This document shows, piece by piece, positions 1 through 5,960 of a stretch of 6,872 nt of DNA. Made by a program: the position numbers and the translations under genes. Below the pieces are notes generated by a model. The model made no database searches. It was not told the origin of the DNA and saw nothing but the letters and a program-made list of their open reading frames with translations. Position 1 is the first letter of the stretch. Each line of letters starts with the position of its first letter. Location of the stretch: assembly GCA_002367635.1 (NCBI GenBank), contig DFDI01000015.1:1-6872 (forward strand), given 5' to 3'. The DNA comes from Betaproteobacteria bacterium UBA3031. Lineage in GTDB: Bacteria > Pseudomonadota > Gammaproteobacteria > Burkholderiales > Eutrophovitaceae.

Positions 1-47
1 ACGACTCATAAGACGCAAACAAGCATATTGTGCTGTAATTTTTAACG

Positions 48-68
48 TTGACAATAGATACTTGTCAA
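48..68. promoter_or_regulatory. Operator-like inverted repeat TTGACAA-N7-TTGTCAA
   Basis: Two perfect 7-bp arms (48-54 and 62-68) flank a 7-bp spacer. The arms contain -35-like hexamers, TTGACA at 48-53 and TTGTCA at 62-67. The second lies 15 bp before TATGTA (83-88), a possible -10. A dyad overlapping a promoter is the usual layout for a repressor operator. The helix-turn-helix reading frame that follows is a natural candidate to bind it, but that link is inferred from position only. Confidence 0.4.
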
Positions 69-155
69 AAAATGAATTAGGGTATGTAAAGTTGATGTAA
101 GCCGATTGTAAATGGTCTTGGGATCTAAGCAATAAAATATTATCCGCAGCGTTAA

Positions 156-431
156 AAAATTACGAACCGTGAGAACAGAGACTTAATACTCGAACGTTTC
201 TCTTCACACCTGAATGAAGCCGTATCGGCGAAATACGGCGAGAAATTCAGCGGCGCTAACTTTGCCAATCAATACAACTTGCGCGCGACTGGGACCACTA
301 CGATTTCACGACAAACGGCTCTACGATGGCTCTCAGGGAAAGGGTTCCCCGACCCCGGAAGACTGTATACCCTGACCGATTGGCTAGATCTACATCTCGA
401 TGAAATATTTCGAACGAATAAAGACCACTAG
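156..431 (+). pseudogene. Helix-turn-helix repressor-like protein, start codon missing or non-standard
   Basis: This frame is open from the TAA at 153-155 to the TAG at 429-431. It reads LERFSSHLNEAV near its start, then NLRATGTTTISRQTALRWLSG and FPDPGRLYTLTDWLDLHLDEIF. The TISRQTALRWLSGKGFP part has the look of the recognition helix and following turn of Cro/CI-like (XRE-type) DNA-binding proteins of about 80-100 residues. There is no ATG, GTG or TTG before the HTH; the first is a TTG at 279, inside the domain. Where a start would be expected, the codons are TTA (183) and ATA (186), after a weak GAG-rich stretch. It may be a gene with an unusual ATA start (about 81 residues), or a pseudogene that lost its start. 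The coding-like composition and complete C-terminus argue that it was recently functional. It converges on lpoB with a gap of about 40 bp. Confidence 0.5.
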
Positions 432-473
432 TGTTCTACAACTCATGTCGCCACATTCAAGGTTCGTGTTCAG

Positions 474-1052
474 TTAATCCCGTATTTTCCTAATGTCGGT
501 CTCGTCTGACCACTCGAGAATTCCAGTTCGTATTTCCCAGACCTGAAGATTTACCTTGTAGTGAACATCTTTCACATCCGAATTCTGCTTCACTATCGAC
601 CGAATACTACCTTCCAATCGATAGGCAGCGCCGAGCATTTTTCCTTTCTCGGCTATCATCTCTTGGTCGTAGTATTCCCCTTCCTGCTGACGGTCCAATT
701 CACTGACTTGTTGTGCCATTGCTTCCTCATCCACGACAAACCGAACGACCCCACTACGCGCTAACTCGGTTCGAATCGAATCCGTAATCGCACGTGTATC
801 GATGTATTCACTCGTAAGATTTTTAACATCTTGCACAGTAATCAATGGGCGATTCCCCTCAACTACTAATTGAGACACCAACAAGGAGCGCGTCATCTCT
901 TCTGCGACTTTTTGCAAGTCCGTTGAGCCAAACTCAATTGACACTGTTTCGATACCCTTTGGATCTCCATAACGAACCGATTTGGAGCATCCCAAAACCA
1001 TACTAAAAACAATCAAAAGCGCAACGCGTAAAACGTAAGCTCGCTGGAACAT
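474..1052 (-). CDS. lpoB: Penicillin-binding protein activator LpoB
   Basis: LpoB is an outer-membrane lipoprotein that reaches through the peptidoglycan to stimulate the bifunctional synthase PBP1b. The N-terminus is a lipoprotein signal: a hydrophobic stretch ending in VLGC, with C22 as the lipidated residue. The C-terminal domain carries family-typical segments, including RPLITVQDVKNLTSEYIDT, the stretch around LGAAYRLEGSI, and the closing ILEWSDETDIRK. Start choice: a GTG at 1070 overlaps the ycfL stop as GTGA, but the ATG at 1052 has a GAGG Shine-Dalgarno 8 nt upstream and gives a cleaner signal peptide, so I use it. At about 192 residues it is slightly shorter than the E. coli protein (about 213), probably because the disordered linker is short. 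It is the last gene of a three-lipoprotein operon. No clear terminator is visible after it. Confidence 0.9.
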   Translation of the reverse strand: MFQRAYVLRVALLIVFSMVLGCSKSVRYGDPKGIETVSIEFGSTDLQKVAEEMTRSLLVSQLVVEGNRPLITVQDVKNLTSEYIDTRAITDSIRTELARSGVVRFVVDEEAMAQQVSELDRQQEGEYYDQEMIAEKGKMLGAAYRLEGSIRSIVKQNSDVKDVHYKVNLQVWEIRTGILEWSDETDIRKIRD

Positions 1053-1066
1053 ATAGGTAACCTCGC

Positions 1067-1450
1067 TCACTCTTTAATCAAAAATTTAGTGTCTGTCGCC
1101 AACCAATTAGGCGCAGTACCTCGAATTGTTTTAACTTCCTTTGGATAGAGATAAACAGGCTTCCAAGCTTCCTCTCGACCAAGCACCACTCCCTCTTCAT
1201 CAAACCAATCGAAACGATAAGCCAATGATCGCTCTTTATCATCATCGTTTTTAATTTCGACTAAAACGCGCAAAATACCGTCTTTAGGAATACATGAAAC
1301 TTTGACAATCTCAATATCTCCTAAATCGCCGACGAAGACTACATCACCATTTGGACATCCATTTTTCTTGCTCATGAAAGAACACGACACAAGGAACAGA
1401 AGAAACCCCAATGCTGAGAGGTACCGTAATTGCTTAAACCAGGATCTCAT
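1067..1450 (-). CDS. ycfL: YcfL family lipoprotein (DUF1425)
   Basis: This is a 127-residue lipoprotein with a signal peptide ending in a good lipobox, LVSC (C23). Its mature part matches what I know of the YcfL/DUF1425 family: a compact, probably beta-rich domain with the conserved LAYRFDWFDEEG segment followed by a tryptophan (EEAWKPVYL) and a C-terminal stretch after TIRGTAPNW. The function is unknown. In E. coli ycfL also sits immediately upstream of lpoB, which suggests a shared role in envelope or peptidoglycan maintenance. The ATG start lies 17 nt after the stop of the upstream COG3014 gene, with GAG six nt before it. The stop overlaps an alternative GTG start of lpoB, so translational coupling is possible. 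Confidence 0.85.
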   Translation of the reverse strand: MRSWFKQLRYLSALGFLLFLVSCSFMSKKNGCPNGDVVFVGDLGDIEIVKVSCIPKDGILRVLVEIKNDDDKERSLAYRFDWFDEEGVVLGREEAWKPVYLYPKEVKTIRGTAPNWLATDTKFLIKE

Positions 1451-1467
1451 ATACGCTCACTCATCAA

Positions 1468-2835
1468 TTAGTCAAAAGACACTTGCTTAACATACCATTG
1501 TGCGCCTACCCGACGCATAAAAAGTAACATATATTTACCATCAACAACTACATCCATCGACCGACTACTTGATCCCGATCGAAATACAATATGATGCGCC
1601 CCTCGACGCATGAGCACGCGACCAAGCCCAATGCGCGCCGGCAATAAACGCCAACTCCTATCATCCGCGGACTCCGTAACAATTGCTGCGAGAGCAACCA
1701 AATCACCCATGACTCCTGACTCATCCAGTTCGTCAGCAGCACTTTGCATTGACACTTTCAGGCCACTACGCAGTACACCTCTCGTGATGATACCCGGCAT
1801 CTCATCCTTTAACGATCGACGAGACATGAGATCAATATCAACAATATCCGGACTGAACTCAATGACATCACCTGCAACAGTGACACTCGGTTGAGGCAAC
1901 TCGGAACGAGCACCGTATACAGGCACCGAAAAAGGTACGTACGTAATGCCACCGTTACGAACCACTAAACCATTGATTTCAAGAGATATTTTTGCTGGAG
2001 ATAGTCCTTCTTCATAGACAACCAACAAGTCGGTGTAGCCATCATCAGGACGCTTTATACGTTCTTCGAGACCCATTAACCCGGCACGCAATACGGGATG
2101 ATTTGACCTAAGCTCAATTGCTTTTCTATATCCGGGCGCAGATAAACTGGGCTCATTGAGTTGCTCATAGATGAACCCAGCCAAGTAATGGCTGAACGCA
2201 TTTTGATAGCTATTCCGTAAACCACTCAAATCTGGGGCGTCACTTGTCTCGATGGGATAGCCATTTAAATCCTCAATTCGATAAGATTTTTGAGCATCCT
2301 CTTCTGATACGAAAAGTGCTTGTCGCTCTCTAAATCCCTCAATAATCGCTTCCCGCTCATGGGTGGCCTTAATGGCAACGCGTGCTGAAGCGATATCTCC
2401 CATCATAAGGTGCGTGAGCGCAATGCGGGTCGTGAGCATAACCTTTTCAAAGTCATACCCTTGGTAACTTTTTACTTTATCGTTAATCAAGACGGAGCCG
2501 ACATCCTGAGTGATTAAACCCGTATCGAGGCGAGCCAATGATTCCCACGCCTGAACAAGTTGATCAGCAGCGCGCCAAAGTTTCAGCGCTTGGTCATAGT
2601 CCCCCTTTAACCAATATAACTCACCAGCCTCGAGAAAATAAAGAAGCTGATTAGCGGTTACGTGTTGCCGCTCATGCAAACCCAAAGCATCGTCCAACTG
2701 CCCAGACAGGACCGCATCAGAAACCTGATTGAGTTCTACTTCATACCGCGACAAAGACTGGCAGCCTCCAAAAATACATACAGATACAAAAATGCCAATC
2801 AGTCTCAGTAACATTAAATATGTCACGTCACACAT
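1468..2835 (-). CDS. COG3014 family lipoprotein with TPR-like helices
   Basis: This 455-residue protein begins with a lipoprotein-type signal ending FGGC (C25). The N-terminal half has TPR-like helices: about residues 60-95 (YFLEAGELYWLKGDYDQAL) and about 215-250 (SHYLAGFIYEQLNEPSLSA). A conserved segment SYQGYDFEKVMLTTRIALTH lies at about 122-141. The C-terminal half appears beta-rich and includes RSWRLLPARIGLGRVLMRRG. This arrangement matches the uncharacterised COG3014 family, which in many marine Gammaproteobacteria is the first gene before ycfL and lpoB. The molecular role is unknown; by context it belongs with LpoB in the cell envelope. A second in-frame ATG at 2814 would give a shorter, more typical signal peptide (MLLRLIGIF...). 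Neither start has a strong Shine-Dalgarno, so the start is uncertain. Confidence 0.85.
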   Translation of the reverse strand: MCDVTYLMLLRLIGIFVSVCIFGGCQSLSRYEVELNQVSDAVLSGQLDDALGLHERQHVTANQLLYFLEAGELYWLKGDYDQALKLWRAADQLVQAWESLARLDTGLITQDVGSVLINDKVKSYQGYDFEKVMLTTRIALTHLMMGDIASARVAIKATHEREAIIEGFRERQALFVSEEDAQKSYRIEDLNGYPIETSDAPDLSGLRNSYQNAFSHYLAGFIYEQLNEPSLSAPGYRKAIELRSNHPVLRAGLMGLEERIKRPDDGYTDLLVVYEEGLSPAKISLEINGLVVRNGGITYVPFSVPVYGARSELPQPSVTVAGDVIEFSPDIVDIDLMSRRSLKDEMPGIITRGVLRSGLKVSMQSAADELDESGVMGDLVALAAIVTESADDRSWRLLPARIGLGRVLMRRGAHHIVFRSGSSSRSMDVVVDGKYMLLFMRRVGAQWYVKQVSFD

Positions 2836-3025
2836 AATCCATGATAACTGTTTGTCTGCGCATTACCCATATCCATCCGTCGTCTACACGACTACCATTG
2901 ATTCCCAATGATGTCGAAAGTCTTAAACCCAATAGCCTCAGCATAATCTAATGGATTATTATATTTAACGGTTTATGATCTAATATGGATATCAAGCACT
3001 CACACTGAAGAAAGAAATTAAATTG
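2836..3025. promoter_or_regulatory. Divergent intergenic region between the lipoprotein operon and cytochrome c4
   Basis: About 190 bp separate the two divergent genes and must hold promoters for both. The part nearest the cytochrome gene is AT-rich. TATGAT (2974-2979) and TAATAT (2981-2986) are possible -10 elements, without a convincing -35 partner. A near-repeat, ATCTAATGGAT (2946-2956) and ATCTAATATGGAT (2978-2990), may be a binding site pair or chance. No canonical FNR or CRP site was seen. Confidence 0.3.
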
Positions 3026-3598
3026 ATGAAAAATATAATGAAGCTAATCATGCTCATCGGAGTTTTGAGTGTCACTGCTATTGGCCACACGCAAGAAAAA
3101 ACAGCACAACAACTGGTTGGAGCCTGCGCGCATTGTCACGGCGCCGACGGAAACTCAAGTTCAGGTCAATATCCCACCCTTGCGCGTCAAAATGTGGACT
3201 ACCTCATCAAACAATTACATGATTTCAAATCAGGTGCACGATCTAACGGACAAATGTCACCAATGGTCGGCATCTTGAATGACCAATACATCACCACGCT
3301 TGCCAATTTTTATAATGGAGAAAATATCTTGGCACAACGCGGTATTGATGAAGACTTAGCTAAAATCGGTAAAGAAATCGCTAAAACGCGCGGCTGCGCG
3401 ACGTGTCACCAGGCCAATTATCGTGGCGCTGGCACTATCCCCAGATTATCCAGGCAAAAACGCGTGTATCTAGAGACTATTATGAAGGATTTCAGAGACG
3501 GTAAGCGAACCAATGATAATGGTTTAAAAGGCGAATTTATGAAAAACCTCTCAGATGAAGATATCAAAGCGCTGTCTCATTTTTTAGCAGGAATGTAA
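3026..3598 (+). CDS. Diheme cytochrome c4
   Basis: This is a periplasmic electron carrier of the cytochrome c4 family, which passes electrons from the bc1 complex towards terminal oxidases. It has two CXXCH haem-attachment motifs, CAHCH (C34-H38) and CATCH (C124-H128), in two similar halves as expected for c4. Likely axial methionines are M77 or M80 (QMSPM) in the first half and M172 (EFMKNLSDEDI) in the second. An N-terminal signal peptide (hydrophobic to about residue 18, cleavage near AIG/HTQ) directs export. The ATG at 3026 is preferred over a TTG one codon upstream. GAAGAAAG lies about 12 nt upstream as a weak ribosome binding site. The length of 190 residues is normal for c4. The next gene follows after 41 nt and could be co-transcribed, though no functional link is evident. 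Confidence 0.9.
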   Translation: MKNIMKLIMLIGVLSVTAIGHTQEKTAQQLVGACAHCHGADGNSSSGQYPTLARQNVDYLIKQLHDFKSGARSNGQMSPMVGILNDQYITTLANFYNGENILAQRGIDEDLAKIGKEIAKTRGCATCHQANYRGAGTIPRLSRQKRVYLETIMKDFRDGKRTNDNGLKGEFMKNLSDEDIKALSHFLAGM

Positions 3599-3639
3599 TT
3601 CCAAATACACGAACATCCTGAATTTATAAGGCAAAAGAC

Positions 3640-4458
3640 ATGACTCAACTAAATCAAGAGCAACTGGAATATTATTCCAAGAATGGCTATGTGTTTCCGG
3701 ATTTCAAACTACCCAATGAGCTCGTCACTCGGTTGCAAGCAGGGATCGAATCAGCAATTAACAGGCTTGGCGACCAGTTCAAACCTGAAGATATTCCGAA
3801 CCCGCATTTCCTTGATTTCGCCTCAGAAGGCGTTAACAATCCATTCTTAGAGGTTGCATCTCATCCCGAGATTCTTGATATGGTTGAACAAGTTTTAGGG
3901 CCCAATATCATTCTTTGGATCGCTCGGGTCTTCTGCAAACCCAGCCTAACCGGTCGGGAAGTGCCCTGGCATCAAGACGGTGAGTATTGGCCCATGCGCC
4001 CACTCGAAACCTGCACGGTATGGATTGCGCTGGATGAGGTCACAACGGAGAATGGATGTATGCGGTTTATCCCGGGGTCGCATGACGCTGGTCTTTATAA
4101 ACACCACATGTCTGATCGTAAAGACCTCGTCCTTAACTTAGAGTTAGACAGTGATCAGTTCGATGAATCTGGCGCGGTCAATGTCGAACTTCAACCAGGG
4201 GCTATATCCATGCATCACGTGAAAATCATACATGGATCGCATGCAAATAAATCACCGAAGCGAAGAGCTGCCTTAGTACTGCGATACATGCCAGCTTCAT
4301 CGCACTACGATCGATCGTTAGTCAATCACGATCGATTTAAAAGCCCATTCAACCTCACAGAACAACCGTTAATGTTGATGCGTGGCACTGACATCTCCGG
4401 CAAGAATGACCTAGTCTCGCACCATGAATTCTGGAAGGAACGTTACTCTGAAGTCTGA
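3640..4458 (+). CDS. Phytanoyl-CoA dioxygenase (PhyH) family Fe(II)/2-oxoglutarate oxygenase
   Basis: This predicted cytoplasmic oxygenase couples oxidative decarboxylation of 2-oxoglutarate to hydroxylation of an unknown substrate. The iron-binding facial triad is visible: H111 and D113 in VPWHQDGEYWP, and the distal histidine H198 in IIHGSHANKSPKRR. R209, eleven residues after H198, is in the place of the 2-oxoglutarate-binding arginine of PhyH proteins. The segment TVWIALDEVTTENGCMRFIPGSH (about 126-148) is typical of the core double-stranded beta helix. At 272 residues it has the usual family length. AAGG at 3628-3631 lies 8 nt before the ATG. Bacterial members act on diverse small molecules, so the substrate cannot be told from sequence. 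Neighbours give no pathway. Confidence 0.88.
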   Translation: MTQLNQEQLEYYSKNGYVFPDFKLPNELVTRLQAGIESAINRLGDQFKPEDIPNPHFLDFASEGVNNPFLEVASHPEILDMVEQVLGPNIILWIARVFCKPSLTGREVPWHQDGEYWPMRPLETCTVWIALDEVTTENGCMRFIPGSHDAGLYKHHMSDRKDLVLNLELDSDQFDESGAVNVELQPGAISMHHVKIIHGSHANKSPKRRAALVLRYMPASSHYDRSLVNHDRFKSPFNLTEQPLMLMRGTDISGKNDLVSHHEFWKERYSEV

Positions 4459-4465
4459 TCACTCC

Positions 4466-4478
4466 TGACACAATGTCA
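4466..4478. repeat. Short inverted repeat TGACA-CAA-TGTCA
   Basis: A perfect 5-bp dyad with a 3-bp spacer lies just after the PhyH stop. The arms share TGACA/TGTCA with the operator-like repeat at 48-68, but the spacing differs. No T-run follows, so it is not a terminator. It may be a protein-binding half-site pair or chance. Confidence 0.25.
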
Positions 4479-4517
4479 AGATTGACCGTCGAAAACAAAC
4501 TTCCAACCTCCACGCCT

Positions 4518-4533
4518 AATCTGGCGACAGATT
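4518..4533 (+). other. Small hairpin AATCTG-GCGA-CAGATT
   Basis: A perfect 6-bp stem closed by a GNRA tetraloop (GCGA) lies 28 nt before the DUF429 start. There is no following T-run. It could be a structured element in the leader of the next gene. Short perfect stems also occur by chance. Confidence 0.3.
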
Positions 4534-4561
4534 CAGCCCACATGAACAACAACCAAGTTCA

Positions 4562-5248
4562 TTGCCTGTGATCATTGGAATTGATGGATGCAAGTCCGGC
4601 TGGTTCGCCACTTGGAAAGAACCATCTGGTTTTTTAAAATCTGCCGTCTTCACAAAGCTCAATCAATTAGTCGAATCCTTCGAGGACAATAGCTCCTTAA
4701 CGATTGGCATTGACATGCCGGTGGTGTTGGACGACTCGATTCCCCGAGAAGCAGATCGGATGGCTAGAACGTTACTCGGGAAAAAAGCATCATCGATCTT
4801 TACAGCACCTACATCACAGATGCTCTATCAACCAACCTACGAATTGGCCTGTCAATTTTCAAAAAAAAATTTCGGAAAATCGATTTCAATTCAGTCATGG
4901 CATCTGTTCCCAAAAATTAAAGACGTACAGACCGTAATACATCATGAACAGTTGGATATGTACGAGATACATCCCGAGCTAAGCTTTAGAGCCATGAATA
5001 ATAATGAGGTCGTTATGGAGAGTAAAAAAACCTCAAATGGATTTTTAATGCGAAGACGTTTAATCGAGAAGCACTTCTTAACATTTGATTTTGAAACAAT
5101 ACGGACTGAGCACTTAAAGAAAAATGTCGCTGATGACGATATCTTAGACGCACTAGCCGTGTTGTGGAGCACTCAAAGGGTTACAGACAAACAAGCTACT
5201 TTTTTACCTGATCTTCCGCTTAAACCCAACATGCGTATTGCGTATTGA
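4562..5248 (+). CDS. DUF429 family protein (RNase H-like fold)
   Basis: This 228-residue protein opens with GIDGCKSGW (residues 6-14), the hallmark of DUF429, followed by IGIDMPVVL (48-56), READRMAR (62-69), FTAPTSQML (80-88), YEIHPELSF (134-142) and DDDILDALA (191-199). The recurrent acidic residues D8, D51, E135 or E139, and D191-D196 suit the RNase H-like fold assigned to this family, where acidic residues bind metal. Its biological role is unknown. No ATG precedes the domain. The candidate starts are TTG at 4562 and GTG at 4568, both giving a complete domain. A good ribosome binding site is absent, so expression may be low. It could be co-transcribed with the PhyH gene 103 bp upstream, or have its own weak promoter. 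Confidence 0.85.
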   Translation: MPVIIGIDGCKSGWFATWKEPSGFLKSAVFTKLNQLVESFEDNSSLTIGIDMPVVLDDSIPREADRMARTLLGKKASSIFTAPTSQMLYQPTYELACQFSKKNFGKSISIQSWHLFPKIKDVQTVIHHEQLDMYEIHPELSFRAMNNNEVVMESKKTSNGFLMRRRLIEKHFLTFDFETIRTEHLKKNVADDDILDALAVLWSTQRVTDKQATFLPDLPLKPNMRIAY

Positions 5249-5311
5249 TCACTTTCTATTCTTTAACCTCTTGGGTTTATGCTCCTGGCGCCATCTAGGC
5301 CCAATAACAAT

Positions 5312-5683
5312 CTAAGCTGTTGGGTTCTCTCCAAATCTATTTGATTCAGGATCCCCCGACTTTATAAGCCAATAAAGTAACCATAAGATGCCGATCACGG
5401 TAAAGGCGATTAACAACCACCAACCAGACCTGTTTACGTCATGAAGACGACGGACACCGACAGCCAGATAAGTTATACCTATCCCAATACCAAAGATCAT
5501 GATGAGTATATCTAGCGCAATAAAAACTGAATCAGCTTGGTTAAGCGATCCTTGGATTATGCTAATAAGATTAAAAACAATAATGTTAAACAGGTAAAAA
5601 AACCAATAATCAGATCTCGAAGCTCTCCCCGAAAAACTCTTGTAATTGATAAAGCAACGTTTGACTGATTGCACGAACGACAT
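5312..5683 (-). CDS. DUF805 family inner-membrane protein
   Basis: This 123-residue membrane protein carries the DUF805 signatures: FSGRASRSDYWFFYLF (17-32), VRRLHDVNRSGWW (77-89) and a tail around NRFGENP (115-121). There are three or four predicted membrane segments: about 26-44, 52-74 (possibly two short helices), and 88-107. The family is widespread in bacteria and its function is not established. The ATG at 5683 has an excellent ribosome binding site (AAGGGG, 6 nt upstream). It is convergent with the DUF429 gene. A 7-bp hairpin with a 3-nt bulge (about 5300-5324) overlaps the stop codon, but it has no T-run and is not a clear terminator. Confidence 0.88.
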   Translation of the reverse strand: MSFVQSVKRCFINYKSFSGRASRSDYWFFYLFNIIVFNLISIIQGSLNQADSVFIALDILIMIFGIGIGITYLAVGVRRLHDVNRSGWWLLIAFTVIGILWLLYWLIKSGDPESNRFGENPTA

Positions 5684-5697
5684 AGCTACCCCTTCGC

Positions 5698-5832
5698 TTA
5701 TTTAATGGAGCACATAACCAGCGCCTGTCCATTTAAAGAAACCGTGATTACATCTCCTGTTTGGAAAGGATAATAAACCAACGTCACAGTTAATGTGCGG
5801 CAAGTAACAATATAAATATTGACACTTAGCAT
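5698..5832 (-). CDS. Possible 44-residue ORF upstream of the DUF805 gene
   Basis: A minus-strand frame runs from an ATG at 5832 to a TAA at 5698-5700, ending 14 nt before the DUF805 start. Its C-terminal part reads like real protein (PFQTGDVITVSLNGQALVMC). The start has no ribosome binding site and falls within the region that supplies the promoter of the riboswitch on the other strand. It could be a small gene in an operon with DUF805, the C-terminal remnant of an older gene, or chance. I do not recognise it. Confidence 0.25.
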   Translation of the reverse strand: MLSVNIYIVTCRTLTVTLVYYPFQTGDVITVSLNGQALVMCSIK

Positions 5833-5850
5833 CAATTAGTGGTGTATTAT
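5819..5850 (+). promoter_or_regulatory. Probable promoter of the glutamine riboswitch transcript
   Basis: TTGACA (5819-5824) is a perfect -35 hexamer and TATTAT (5845-5850) a near-consensus -10. The 20-bp spacer is longer than the usual 17. Transcription from this -10 would begin at about 5856-5857, exactly where the first aptamer stem starts at 5858, which supports the call. An alternative -10, TATAAA (5811-5816), would add about 35 nt of leader. No sigma-54 (NtrC-type) promoter was seen. Confidence 0.5.
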
Positions 5851-5857
5851 TTCAAAA

Positions 5858-5903
5858 CGTTCATCCTAAACGGACGGAAGTAGACTACCCAGTCGAAGGA
5901 ACG
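5858..5903 (+). promoter_or_regulatory. Glutamine riboswitch aptamer, copy 1 (glnA / Downstream-peptide RNA motif)
   Basis: The sequence folds as the three-way junction of the L-glutamine riboswitch class. P1 pairs CGTTC (5858-5862) with GAACG (5899-5903). P2 pairs TCC (5864-5866) with GGA (5872-5874). The conserved strand CGGAAGTA is 5875-5882. P3 pairs GACT (5883-5886) with AGTC (5891-5894), with loop ACCC. The conserved strand GAAG is 5895-5898. AGTA opposite GAA forms the loop E-like (bulged-G) element of the known class. The aptamer is thought to bind free L-glutamine, reporting nitrogen status. Recognition comes from memory of the consensus; no covariance search was run. Confidence 0.85.
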
Positions 5904-5912
5904 CATTATCAT

Positions 5913-5960
5913 CGTTCATCTCGAAAGAGACGGAAGTAGGTAATGTTTACCGAAGGAACG
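5913..5960 (+). promoter_or_regulatory. Glutamine riboswitch aptamer, copy 2
   Basis: This is a second complete copy, 9 nt after the first. P1 is CGTTC (5913-5917) with GAACG (5956-5960). P2 is TCTC (5919-5922) with GAGA (5927-5930), closed by a GAAA tetraloop. CGGAAGTA is 5931-5938. P3 is GGTAA (5939-5943) with TTACC (5947-5951), loop TGT. GAAG is 5952-5955. P2 and P3 differ from copy 1 in sequence but keep pairing, while the junction strands are identical, as expected for a conserved ligand-binding RNA. The small-protein start lies 26 nt beyond P1. Confidence 0.87.

Noticed and set aside
561..764. Plus-strand 67-codon frame opposite lpoB
   Set aside because: It is a shadow of the well-supported lpoB gene, with no ribosome binding site or recognisable domain.
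1610..1894. Plus-strand 94-codon frame within the COG3014 gene
   Set aside because: It lies wholly antisense to a strong coding sequence, and its composition is low-complexity and Ser-rich as expected of a reverse-frame shadow.
2976..2994. FNR-like site TGAT...ATCA before cytochrome c4
   Set aside because: The half-sites are 11 bp apart instead of the required 4, so it does not fit the FNR consensus.
4942..5172. Minus-strand 76-codon frame opposite the DUF429 gene
   Set aside because: The opposite strand carries conserved DUF429 motifs across this interval, so this frame is a shadow.
5286..5293. Palindrome TGGCGCCA
   Set aside because: An isolated 8-bp palindrome in a convergent gap, with no repeat or promoter context.
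5300..5324. Hairpin with CCCA and TGGG arms at the DUF805 stop as a terminator
   Set aside because: There is a 3-nt bulge and no T-run on either strand, and it overlaps the stop codon. It is not a convincing intrinsic terminator.
5870..5960. Multiple GGA motifs suggesting a CsrB/RsmZ-type CsrA-sponge RNA
   Set aside because: The GGA triplets lie in conserved junction strands and stems of two identical three-way junctions, not in separate hairpin loops. The glutamine aptamer explains all of them, and an ORF with a ribosome binding site follows.
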